A stretch of DNA of 64,000 bases from Andrena cerasifolii. Its lineage: Eukaryota > Arthropoda > Insecta > Hymenoptera > Andrenidae. The translations under genes and the position numbers were made by a program. Shown in pieces: positions 53,264 to 64,000 of this stretch. The notes below the pieces were generated by a model. The model had not been told where the DNA came from, did not search any database, and was given only the letters and a program-made list of their open reading frames with translations. The stretch is from assembly GCF_050908995.1 (NCBI RefSeq), contig NC_135123.1, positions 6,758,001 through 6,822,000 on the forward strand. The letters are read 5' to 3'. Each line of letters starts with the position of its first letter. Positions within the stretch are counted from its first letter, which is position 1.

Positions 53264-54334
53264 GGTACAGGCAGTGTTACCAACCCTACGGATTTTTCAG
53301 TAGATCTACGGATTTCTTATTTTATCTACGGATCTACGGATTGTAAACTGAAATCTACGGATTTTTCACCTTAAATTATTTAATACTATTAATATGTATA
53401 TAAGACAAAGGATAATGTTGAGGATTTTTCCAGGAAAATAACCAAAATGTGTTGCTCTAAAAGAAAGGGGTTATAATTTACGTATGATGTATATACAGTA
53501 TTTACAAATATACAAGATGGTTTGTTAATTACCTAAAAGAAAGAGAAACGACAATTAAAGTCTATTCGCCTCAATTCCTCCTAGGTCTACTATTTTATTT
53601 TATTTTATTACTTTAATCCTTGCACGTGTGTTCTCTTACGTCCTCTCTCTCTATATTTTGCTGTCTCTCGTTGAGCATCGATATATATCGATTAGAGGAC
53701 ATGCTGAGCTAGTCAAGCGCGGCCAATTTGATATGAAGAAAGTATCCTTTCTTTACATGTATAATTCTAAAACTAAGGTAATTCGAAGTTGGTGAAACAA
53801 GAGATTCTGATTCTGATTAAAGAAATCATTTACCGTCTAATTTGACCCGTTGATCTTACGATCCAAACAAGAGCTTTTCGTCACACTTAATCGAGTACAA
53901 TAGGAATTAGCAAAATTGATTTCAGAATCTTTGCATATGAACTTTTTTAATTCCTTTTCTTGAATTTAAAACGACTTTCAGGGAAGCATTATTTTTGGGA
54001 AAAGCTCTTGTACCGAAGTGGAATTAGTAAAAGTGGATTTCACAACTGTTGCACGTGAACTTTTTTCGTAACTTGTGAATTTTCGTGGTGACAATAATTC
54101 TTTTTGAGGATGTTAGGGGAGGGTCGAGATATAATATTTCCAGAAAGGATTTAGGAAAGGACGGTTTCCACGAACAAGAGAATTAGCTTCTATCATACAT
54201 GTAATAATTAACACTTACGAAGCAAATCCGTAGATCAACGAATTTTTCAGAGGGGGATCTACGGAGTTCTACGAAATTGTTGAACTTTTCTCTACGGATT
54301 TTCGAAAATCTGAGTTGGCAACACTGGGTACAGG
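53264..54334. mobile_element. Non-autonomous hAT element with 8-bp target duplication
   Basis: The element proper is 53272-54326. It begins CAGTGTTACCAACCC and ends GAGTTGGCAACACTG, terminal inverted repeats of the CAGTGTTGCCAAC hAT type. It is flanked by perfect GGTACAGG (53264-53271 and 54327-54334). CTACGGATTTTTC and CTACGGATC units repeat near the ends. No transposase frame. Confidence 0.9.
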
Positions 54335-55649
54335 TTCTTTTACGAGGCCACCGGGGCCACGTCCCCGTTTCCACCGAAGCAGGCGAGTCGATGCTCCGGT
54401 AGATCGCGTATTGGCTGGAGGATTGAACGCGCTATTTACTCCGCGCTGGTGAGTTATCGCGCGATCGGTATCCTCGGTGCCTCAGCGAAATCCATGTACG
54501 AGGAAGTGGGTGGTAGCCTGTAACGAGATCGGCAGCCGATTCCTCGAGGCGCAGGGGCACACGTGTACTTATCTCGGTCTCTGTGACACTGACTTTCATA
54601 TCGATTACGTAACAATTAGCTGTGGATTCTGCGGCGAACGAGGCTCCTGGCGCGGCTAACGAGAACAGGCTGGCTGTCCTCGAGCAGAGAAATCCAAGAC
54701 GCGCGATACGATCTCGCTCCGGAGCCGCCTTCCCTCCGCCTAGCGAGCTTCGAAAGCTGATCGATCGTTCTATCTTATCTAACTCTCGGAGCTCTATCTA
54801 CGCCGCTCTCACAATTCCCTGTGCGCGCCCGCGTCGTATTACGCTCCTATTATTTCTACTTAAGCGAGCCTATCGCGCTACGTGTTGCGTTCCCCCGGAA
54901 GACTGCGAATTTTTGCGGTTTGCGGCCGGCAGGCTGAGCTGTTACGCGGATAGAATGAATCACAGCTTCGATCATGGCTGGAACTTAATGCATCAGCTAT
55001 TCAGGGTCGCTCGTCGATGCTCCTCGACTACTGGTTATTCTCAGACCGATAGACTTTGATTCCTCATTGTTCGATCTGATATAAGGTGGCTCTATTTAAT
55101 TAGTCACGGGAACTCCCGCCTCGCGAATGAGTAGATCCAAGTCCGCTTGTCCAAGGGATATCTTATCGCTCTGTAATCTCTCGTAATAGCTGCGCCCTTC
55201 CAAGGCAGCCGAGCTTCTAAAATCCAGCGTGAAGTCTCCCACGGTTCCTCGAGTTTCCAGTTGGCCGCCGCGCCCCACCCCCGGATCAGGCTTCATTTCC
55301 TCGACGATTTTCCAGCGGGTTCTCGCGCGGGAACGCCGCCGACAGCGACTCTATCCCGCGAGACTCCCCTTATCGCGGTACAGAAAATCCCATTATCAGA
55401 GAAGGCTGCTGGCAAGCAGCTGCGGGAGGAGGGAAGCGAGTCGACGCGCCATCCAGAGGCGAGCTACTTGGACGGAAATAATGTGGAAACGGCAAATATT
55501 ATTTCAAGCGTCGATTTATAGAGTGGGCCCGTCACTCTGACGAGAACCAAGCATTGTTACTCCCAGCTATTCCGCGCCCGCCGCGACTACTCACTCGCGC
55601 CCGCGCTTTCCCCGCCGAGGCCCCGGTGGCCTCTTCCCGAACCCGCTAA
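54335..55649. other. No supported feature
   Basis: No exon, RNA gene or paired repeat is recognised. Confidence 0.45.
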
Positions 55650-55844
55650 TTATAAACTCAGGGGTTGAAAACGGTTATGATACCGGTCTCGGTTCTCGAA
55701 ACCACTGTAACAATTATTCTAGCATATATTGGTTTCGGTTCTACAGGATCGATATTACATCGGTTCCGTAACGGCTATTTATCGGTTGTAAGTAGAGGAA
55801 ACTCTAGGAACCGATATATACAGCGTTGTTATAAAACTGATATA

Positions 55845-56845
55845 GGGTTGATCAGGGGCGGTAGTAAGACTTCGACTTTGGAATGCGATTACGCAAAAAC
55901 TAGTAAAGTTACAATCACAGTTTTTTTTATCGAAAATGTTACTTACTTATCTGACATTATTTCAGCCACAGCGGTTTCGCTGTGTGTCAATTAATATTCC
56001 GGTTATTAATAAAAAATGAGAAGCGCAGAAAGTGTTACAATCGTCCCTGACCTCGGGTCGGGTGTAACACTGCATGGAGTCGATAGTAGCACGAATTTAA
56101 CTGTACAAAATTAAAATATTGATTGTTTTTAATTATAATAATAGATGAAAAAAGTAAAGTTTAGAAGCAATTACGCGGTGTCGCCATTGTGGCAGAAATA
56201 GAAAACGTTTTGGCTGCTGCATTCTTCGTGCGATCAATCCTTACATTCATTACGTTGCACCCATTTTTCATTTGGTTTGCTAGTGCTGTGCTATAGGATT
56301 CCATGCGAACAAGACAATATTATTAATCTTCTTTGTCACTATTCGGTTCTGTCCCGGTACAACCGACCCCGACTGCCGATGTTACAATCGCCCCCGACCA
56401 GGTTTTGTGAACTTAAATTATAAATTTTTATTCGCGAGAAACTTAAAAGTGATCAGTAACGATCAGTATTACTTTAAAATTCGCCCGATTAAATATTAAA
56501 AAATAGAGAAAACACGTACTTGAAAAGGGAGTGTATTTATATTACAATTTTAAATCAGTAAGGAAAAGTTACTTTAGGGTATCGAAAAGTTATTTTCTTC
56601 ACTATGGTATTCCAAATGTCATTCTTCATCATATACCTATCCAAAATTTGTGCTAATAAGGCGAATGTCCCAATTTCTGCAGATTTAAGAAGTAACTCGT
56701 CACGAAGAAGTAAAAAAAAAAAGAAAAATACGAAATAAGCAGAAATGGAGACACGAGCAGAAATTGGGACATTCGCCTTATCTATCATATGTTTTGAGAT
56801 ATTTAACGTGCTACAATCGTCCCCCTGATACAATCCCCTGATGCA
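55845..56845. mobile_element. Second copy of the 5.2-6.8 kb element, nested in the hAT MITE
   Basis: It starts GGGTTGATCAGGGGCGGTAG after TA and shares about 56060-56640 with 5230-6790. It lacks the 690-bp foldback seen there. The right terminus is degenerate. Confidence 0.7.
56658..56780. mobile_element. 123-bp foldback insertion
   Basis: The arms AAGGCGAATGTCCCAATTTC and GAAATTGGGACATTCGCCTT surround an A-rich centre. The sister element at about 6765-6780 reads TTAATATCTAT straight through, an exact empty site. Confidence 0.75.
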
Positions 56846-56972
56846 ATCAGAAATTTCGGTTCCTTACAACAGTTATTCGGAATATCGGTTCTCCATAACT
56901 GTTTCAATCGGAACCGTTGTATAACAGTTTGAACCAGTTATTTTCGGAACCGTTTCAACCCCTGTTATAAAC

Positions 56973-58316
56973 ACCACCGCCGTCACGGCGTTCCCGTGAA
57001 ATCTGCCCGGGCCACCGTCGCCGATCCCCTTTCCCGCGGATGACCGTTCCAATTTCGAGGCACGTACCCTCCGCGCGGGATACACGGTTATTTTTTCCCA
57101 AAAGGGAGTTCCACCTCGCGCGAAAATAACGCCGCGAGCAGAGGCCGGGGAAAGAGGGCGGCGATCGAATCCTTTAACGAAACGGGTCGCATAAAATCTG
57201 CATAAAGCACGCGCGCTTTGTAACGGTTGTAATTCATCGGTGTACACGGAAGACGAATAATAATTCATTCCATCTCGTAAATTTCGCGGTGTCGTTTCCC
57301 CGATTTCCATTCAGCGGCTCGGCGCCGGTGGACAGAGGATTTTATCCGGCTCCTCGATGCTTCAATTAAATAAAACTTCCAACGGGGGATATCGCAGGCT
57401 TTCCGATCGCCGGTCCGCGAGAGGGCAAGAAGTGGCCCCCGAGTCGCGCGGGGAATTAATAAGAATCACCGAGGGGAGCTGAATAAGGCTACAAACTTGG
57501 ATCCTCGAAAGTTCGAAAGCCACGCGGAAGAAAAAGAGCGCGCGGAGGAGTAGTTCCGAGGAGCTGGAGGAAGTTTGCCGGTGGCGGGTCCTCGCTGCCG
57601 CTGCGGGGGTGTCTCGGTCCTACGTGGAGGATCCCGAGAGTGATCGAGGATCGAGCGCATCCACCGGGATGGAGTGGATGGCCACCCTCTCAGCCAGCAG
57701 GCATTCTCGCGGATTAATAAGCCGTCCAGGCGGAATGGAATAACGAGCAATTATTATTATTATTAGATTTATTTAACGGGCCAGAGGTCAGCATGTAGGA
57801 ACATAAATGGGAGTAAACATTATTAGCAGGTATTGCAATGACGGTGCAGACAGTGGAGTTGTTGCGAGATATTCCTGAATTTTTACTTCCAACGCTCGTT
57901 ATCGTATCCAATGGTACAATAATTTATGTCGCGAATTGCTTGAAGGAGGGTAGCGAACCGGTGGAAAATCCAAAATCATCGGAGTGCCTATACTTACCGG
58001 TTGGCAAGAGAAACAAATACGATTCGTGGGATCGCGAACGCCGTAATTGCTCCTGCGCATAGAACAATACAATTATCCTAAGGGGTCGTCCTTAAATTAC
58101 GTAAGGCTTGGGGAGGGGAGGGTCACGAATTTCTTACATTCTCTTACAAGGAGAGGGAGTCACGTAAGGTAGCGTCTTACGTAGTGTCTTTTCGATTGTG
58201 CACACGAAACCGAGCTAAATAGATTATATAAATCTTTAAGAGAATCGTAATAATTGGAGAAATTTCGTAAGGAAGGGGTGTGGAATATAAAATCGCCAAA
58301 ATTACCAGCGCGTAAC
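56973..58316. other. Mostly featureless; possible LINE 3' tail near 57757
   Basis: At 57757-57800 the minus strand ends CTGGCCCGTTAAATAAATC plus (TAA)n, similar to the 3' end of the LINE at 47520, so a short LINE tail is possible. At 58084-58190 a fragment begins GGGGTCGTCCTTAAATTACG, of a type common at repeat ends. No gene is seen. Confidence 0.35.
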
Positions 58317-58319
58317 TTA

Positions 58320-59046
58320 AGGGGCTATGTCTACCTGCAAGGTCTGAAAACGCAAGTATATTCGGGATTTTTTTTCTTCAATTTGAAGACTTTTTTTAAA
58401 TTAACGGTAGTATATTCGAAAGTATATCTTTTAAAGTTCTTGTAGTTTTTTTTGCAATGCGATAACTAAATAAATAATGGAATTATAAGCGATCTCCCGA
58501 CAGCGCTTTTTTTATTACGGTGATCACTGTAGCTACGACCTGGTGCATCAGAAATAAAAAATTCGACCAAATTTAGTCAGTATATTAGATTAGCTTGTCC
58601 TTAATCGTGGCTTTTTCATTTCCGTTGGGTAGTTGTTATTTTACAGATGGAAAATGATGAAACATGAGCGCGATTCTGTGGTGAAAATCGATACTTTCGC
58701 TACGAGAAGTTGCCATTTTGTAGCAAATTAATATCTTGGGATAATAAACGATCAAGGACAAGATAATCCAATATACTAACTAAATCCCCGCGAATTTTTT
58801 ATTTCAGATGAACCAGGTCAGAATTAGAACGTTCACCGCAAACTACTGACAAAAAAATCGCTGCCGAGAGATCGCTAATATTCTTTTTTATTTATGTATA
58901 TTTTCCATCGCAAAAATTACCACGAGTAGTTTAACATGTACACTTTCGAATACATAAAGGTTTATTTAAAAAAAAAGTGTCCGAGGGTTTTAAAAAAATC
59001 CCGAAAATACTTGTGTTTTCAGACCTTGCAGGTAGGCACAACCCCT
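58320..59046. mobile_element. MITE with AGGGG ends and long inverted repeats
   Basis: Termini AGGGGCTATGTCTACCTGCA and inverse AGGGGTTGTGCCTACCTGCA are part of inverted repeats of about 55 bases. They are flanked by TTAA on both sides (TA at 58318-58319 and 59047-59048). The interior is also imperfectly palindromic. Confidence 0.8.
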
Positions 59047-59049
59047 TAA

Positions 59050-59848
59050 GAACAGCCCCTGAGTCGGTCTCTCGACGATCTATGAATCCTCTTACCGAAC
59101 GCAAACAGGGGAACACGACCGAGGATAATTTGGAAAGTACGGGAGCACGAAGGGCCAGCAAGTATTCAAGAAACTGCCCGTTTAATTGGCGGATTATCGA
59201 AACGTTTTTCCTCCCAGCGCTGGGTGGAGGGAATAAAAATCTTTACGCGATTCGAACGTGCCCGTACGCGGTACCTGTCTCTCGTTTACGTTTCGAAACT
59301 GCCGGCCGCCGAACGATCTAATAAGCGCCTCTTCTTTACTGCTCTCATTCCGCCTGCAGAATTGCTCCTGACGGCGGCTGCGACGCTGTCCGAGTAGCGA
59401 TTTAATTTTTCTTACGAGCGTTTCCATTCCCCGGGGGGGGAAAAACTGCGACACGCTCGCCTGTGTGTCGGCCGTAATAATTGCGATATTACGGCGCGGC
59501 GGGGCTCGAGAGCCCGGGGACAAGGATAAACGATGGTAAGAAACGTTTCTCCTGCTGGATGGCCCCCTTTTCCGCGCGGTTCTTCACCGCTGTACCGAGC
59601 AATTGCGCGCCCATCGAGCTGTCCGCGGTTTTTACCCGCCCCGTGTAACACGTTTCGGGGCGCGCGCTCTCGCGATTACGTGTACGAATGCGAGATAAGG
59701 CTGAATTCCTAGGCCTGCCGCGGCCGCGGGCGAACATCGCGCGAAGGCGAGAAGGAAACCCGAGAGCTTTCGCTGAGCCATAGGTGTCCAGTTTCGAGAA
59801 ACCCGCTCCATTTGCTTTTCCCGCCCGCGGACAGCTCGAAACAGTTTA
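59050..59848. other. No supported feature
   Basis: CpG-rich DNA with overlapping spurious frames only. Confidence 0.45.
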
Positions 59849-60856
59849 CCAGGGTGGTCTGAAAAGTTTTCAGCCTCTCGGCACGAAGGTGATCGTTGCT
59901 CGTCTAAACCATTTTGGTACTGCAATCGTAAATGCGTGGCAAGATAGCTGTGAAAATTTCAGTCAGCTTAGACGCTCAGTTGTTATTTGACAGTGATTTG
60001 TGTCGGTCGGTGTCAGTGTTTTGGGGAAAAAATGGAAAAGATCGAATATTGTGTCGTGATTAAATTCTTGTGTTTGAAGGGCAATACGTCTGCACAAATT
60101 ACAGCCGAGTTGGACGCTGTTTAAGGGGACTCTGCCCCATCGTTTGCCACCTTGAAAAGATGGGCAGCAGAATTTAAACGTGGTCGTACCAGCTTGGATG
60201 ATGATGAGCGTTCGGGACGACCACCAACTGCGACCACCACCGATAACAGCGAAAAAGTTCACCAAATGGTACTGGGCAACCGTTGAATTGAGATTAGAGC
60301 ATATCGAAAGAACGCGTTTGTCATATATTGAGTGAAGAATTGGGCACGCGTAAGCTATCCGCGCGGTGGGTGCCGCGCTTGCTCACTTTGGACCAAAAAA
60401 CTAGTGCAATTTTTTGAGTCGATTCATAACCACTGATGAAACTTGGATTCATCACTATACTCCTGAGACGAAGGAACAGTCGAAACAGTGGACTAAGAAG
60501 GGTAAATCAGTTCCAAAGAAAGCGAAGACGGTTTCACGACCTGCGGTTCGAATTAGTTCACCACCCAGCGCATTCGCCAGGTCTGGCCTCCCCCAGTGAC
60601 TTTTTCCTCTTTCCTAAGCTCGAAATTTGCTCGGAGGACAGAGCTTTTCATCGAGCGAGGAGATCATCGCATCCGTAGACGCCTATTCGCAGAGCAAGAC
60701 GCTAGCTACTATTTGGAAGGTTTAAAAATGTTGGAGCATCGCTGGGAAAGGTGTATCGACTTAAAAGGAGACTATGTAGAAAAATAAACCTGCATTCGCC
60801 CGGAAAAAAATATTTGTTACTACCTTAAGTTGAAAACTTCTCAGACCACCCTCGCA
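59849..60856 (+). mobile_element. Degraded mariner transposon
   Basis: The terminal inverted repeats CCAGGGTGGTCTGAAAAGTT and the inverse of TTCTCAGACCACCCTCG are flanked by TA (59847-59848, 60857-60858). Length is about 1 kb, slightly short of the usual 1.3 kb. Confidence 0.88.
60032..60787 (+). pseudogene. mariner transposase pseudogene
   Basis: The frame opens MEKIEYCVVIKFLCLKGNTS, typical of the HTH start of mariner transposases, and hits a stop after about 30 codons. Later pieces in shifting frames are recognisable: LKRWAAEFKRGRTSLDDDER, TTDETWIHHYTPETK (first catalytic Asp region), HHPAHSPGLASPSDFFLF and ASYYLEGLKMLEHRWERCID, ending at the stop at 60787. The segment containing the second catalytic Asp is deleted between the W-T-K-K-G-K-S-V and H-H-P-A-H-S parts, so it cannot be active. 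Confidence 0.85.
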
Positions 60857-60858
60857 TA

Positions 60859-63800
60859 CGCGTGAAGACAGGGCGGATGGATCGTCGGTCCTGGCGAAGA
60901 GCGCCGAGCCCCTGGCACTTACTCGAGCAGGTTCGGCTCGCGAGGAGTACATAAATAGAGCCGTCGGCTCGTCCGGAAGTGTATATACACACCCCTCTTG
61001 CACGGAAGCGTTTCTTTCGGCGAGCGAAGGGAAACGGTCGGAGCCGAAGCTTCGATCGGGGCAGTAATTTCGGGCGAGCCTGGCGGACGCGTCGCCGATG
61101 CTTCAAAGAGGGGAGATATCTGTGCCGCGAAGCGGGTTACAAGCCTCCTCCCCGGGCCCGTTTCCCGTTCCTGGCGGCAGACTCTCTTCTTGACCCTGCA
61201 CGTCGGAATCGCGCAGCATCCAGCGGATACGTAGCCCGGGGCGAGGTACATCATTACGGCATGACGAAACAACGTCCCTGAGGAGCGTTTGACGTGTTCC
61301 CGATGAACCGCGGCTCCGCCTCACAGAGGATCACAAAGCTCTCCGCGAGCGGTTTCTCGTTCATCCTCGGTGAAGCCTTCATAAATATTCGCGAGCTCCC
61401 CGTGGATATTGTGCGCGGTGTATCCATTACCGTGGCTCCGCCGACTTGGACAAATGAACCCGCTGAATATCCGCCGCGACAGAAGCCCCCTCTTCTAGCG
61501 CCCCGTTCTCCTCTGCCCTCCTTGCGCGCATCAGCCGATAGGAAAAACCACCCCTTTCCAAATTCATTCGACGCGTCACCGTCGACGATCCGTGGGACAT
61601 CGGGGGGGGGCCGCGTATCGATATGCCTCCGGGATTCGAATCCGCTGCCGCTTGCCGGCGAAAGCCGCAGCCTCCGCGAGAGGAATCTCAAGCGTCCCGG
61701 GGTACGTACTATGTAAATTTAAATAGTTTCGATGCGCGCGACAAAACTCTGCCCTGGTTGGCTCTGAATTACGGAAGAGGGCCTGGGGAGTTGGGTACTC
61801 GCGGTTCGTTCGGGGAAAACGCGTGGAAAATTGATCCGCGCGACACGGGGCGGCGGGATTTATGGGAGCAGAGGAGACTAGGCGCGGCCACTTCTAATTA
61901 CGCTGAATTATAGACGAGGTGTTACCGCTTCCTCGGCTTCTCCCCCCGTGTCCCCGGCCGCCGAGGATTCGTAGCTTAATGTAACGGCCCGAGGAAGCGG
62001 AGAGCTGCCTGGGATAATCAGCTGGATTGTAATCGAAGATGTAAAAGTGTAAGATCGTTCCTCGAACTATCCGGGTAACCCGGATCGGGCGGAACGAAAA
62101 TGGGGCTGCGATCGGGGGTCTTTCCTCCACGGCGCTAATAATAACGCCGGCGTTAATAGAGGACTCCCCTAATTTCCGCGAGAAATCTCATTTAAACCCC
62201 GAGACCCGGGGATGCTCGAGTAGAAAAAAGGAAAGGGACCGCATCAAAGCGTAATATATTTCGTGGCTGGTGGAACGCCGGCGAGAGCAGTCTCCTCCAG
62301 AGGCCGCGAAAAGTGGCGTCGCTCCTCGCCCCCCGGAGGAATCTCATCAAATTCCTTTGAAGCCTTTCCTTCCCTCCTCTCTTCGGGAATCGTTGCGCGC
62401 GATATTCCATGTGACAAATAAAGTACGCATCGCCGCTGGGAAGCTCGCGGGACGGGGAGAACTCGACGAGCGACGCCGGAGACACGCGACACCCCGACAT
62501 TCGATATTAATAATGTAACGTATTCCGCGGAGGAGTAGAATCAATCGGATCGGCTGGACGAAGATGGAAGGCGAGGCAGGCTCTACGCGTCGCCTCCCCC
62601 TGGCCAGGCCGTGCGCAATCGATATTTCTTCGAAATTCCATGGAGCGGACCGTGGCGGTGCCGTTTTTCGCTATCAGATACCGTTAACGATTAATAGGCG
62701 GATCTCTATCGCCCTGGGAGCGCGCGGAATTGCTTCGCTGCGCCGAACAGACGGTACTCGGAGATATACGCGCGGGCATAAAGATATTTCCCAACAACAT
62801 TCACCAGCAGCCATTGAATACGCTCCCCGAGGAAGCGCGGCTCCACCGATACAGGCCCTAAAACACATAGCCCAAAGCGCGCAATATTGGTTAAGTACTC
62901 AAACATTTCCTACCCCCGGCCCGGCCGGCGCACCGGCCCTCCCTGTCCCCCCCGCTCCGTCGAAAACTTGCGAATTCATGGACCGTATTAAATATTCCGC
63001 CATCCCCTGTCTCTGCGCCGGCGGTAACTCTGCCGTGGAATTACGGCGGGAGGCGTAGGAAAACTCTTGGATCCCGTATTCTTATGCGAAACGAGGCGGC
63101 GAGCCGGGGAAAGTGGCGTGGAACTCGATCGACCACAATAGGGCCAGCCTTTCGAGCGTTGGTTTCCGTGAGAGGACAAGCCTCGGAAGGGAGTGTAACG
63201 AGATTGCCTCGTCTTTTTCAACGGGCCATTAATAATTGCCCCGCGCCGCGGCGCGAGGATGGAGACGCTTTTGGGTCAAGAAGAAGGAATTAAATTGAAG
63301 GACGCTCATAGGCTAAATTTAGGCAAGCGGGAAGAAATCGGGGTGCTTGTTCTTCCGCTTACATTGCCGGCCCAGCCCGGCCACTTCGTGAAACACGGAT
63401 TTCTTTCGATTTGATTTATACCCCGGCTCGCGCTCGTCCAGCCGCGCGGTGAGCCGGAGTTAAAATTTCCTACCTTTCGGGTCCTCCTTTTAAGATATCG
63501 GAATGAAATTTACGCTTAGAAATAGGAGAAAATTATTCCTTTCTAATGATGTGTAATTTAATATATTTTACATTTGTTTATTTATTTATATTTTTAACTT
63601 ATTTGTGTTAAAACAAAATTTAATTCTGTTTATTTGGTACCTTATTTAAAGCCCTTTACAGTGGTTTAAGCAAAATGTTTGGGAAACTTTTCGTTTACAA
63701 GTTATAAGGAAAATTCGAATAATAAAGGAAAGTAGCAACAAATCGGTTTGGTTAAATTAAAGACCAGACTTTTGCGAACAACAACCCATTAACAAATATT

Positions 63801-64000
63801 TTTATATGCATTAACGAAAATAGCGACATTTTTCAATTTTCATTAGGAATATCTTTCGAACGCCAAAAAGTTCCACTTTCGGACCAATTGCGATATTTTC
63901 AGCACACTCTCCTCTAAATAATGACGTAACGATCATTTCCCCCCTCGTCCCACTGCTCAGATTATTAGCGTTTAAAGTTATCAACGTTCGGTCAGTCCGT
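60859..64000. other. No supported feature to window end
   Basis: CpG-rich DNA to about 63480, then AT-rich sequence. There are many overlapping frames, and none has a domain or splice support. Confidence 0.45.

Larger units (their letters stand above)
55659..56964. mobile_element. hAT-type MITE, CAGGGGTTGAAA ends, interrupted
   Basis: The left end CAGGGGTTGAAAACGGTTAT and right end GTTTCAACCCCTG are flanked by TTATAAAC (55650-55657, with one extra T, and 56965-56972). Subterminal GGTTCCG/CGGAACC repeats resemble those of the element at 10677-11226, so both belong to one family. A different element occupies about 55845-56845 in its middle. Confidence 0.78.

Noticed and set aside
1..64000. CRISPR arrays, tRNA or rRNA genes, bacterial operons
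   Set aside because: The window is eukaryotic; no spaced direct repeats or clover-leaf genes were recognised by eye. A tRNAscan and Infernal run would be needed to exclude small RNAs.

Overview
This is a 64 kb piece of an insect nuclear genome. Split genes with GT-AG introns, many small inverted-repeat transposons, a mariner relic and a LINE fragment show a eukaryote. CpG-rich stretches alternating with AT-rich patches, and the type of genes present, suggest Hymenoptera (ant, bee, wasp or sawfly), but that is inference. Four protein-coding genes are supported by splice-phase-consistent exons. Everything else is intron, intergenic DNA or repeats.

Layout. (1) About 3.2-12 kb, plus strand: the last four exons of a cell-surface receptor with an Ig domain, one transmembrane helix and a cytoplasmic TIR domain of the IL-1R/IL1RAPL type; its 5' exons lie left of the window. 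(2) About 15.5-32.2 kb: a tandem segmental duplication carrying two complete minus-strand copies of an ABCC4/MRP4-like ABC exporter (copy A 17091-23929, copy B 26031-31962). Each has 14 exons, 4032 coding bases and an intact 1343-residue frame. The copies share even a GC-AG intron and an orphan exon-like relic. Divergence is uneven: exons 6-9 with their introns are almost identical, while exons 2-3 and 10-11 differ more. (3) 36529-37661, minus strand: a 352-residue leucine-rich-repeat membrane protein. (4) 38-64 kb: no convincing coding exon, but a dense set of non-autonomous DNA transposons, several nested, a dead mariner and a 3' LINE fragment.

The receptor (+) and ABCC copy A (-) are convergent, and the duplicated block begins in the sequence where the receptor's 3' UTR probably ends. 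No functional operon is expected; linkage of an immune-type TIR receptor, detoxification/export pumps and an LRR surface protein may be accidental. The most interesting features are the intact ABCC4-like pair with a gene-conversion-like identity pattern, the orphan exon, the Ig-TIR receptor with a divergent TIR box 2, and nested transposons whose empty sites are visible in sister copies within this window.
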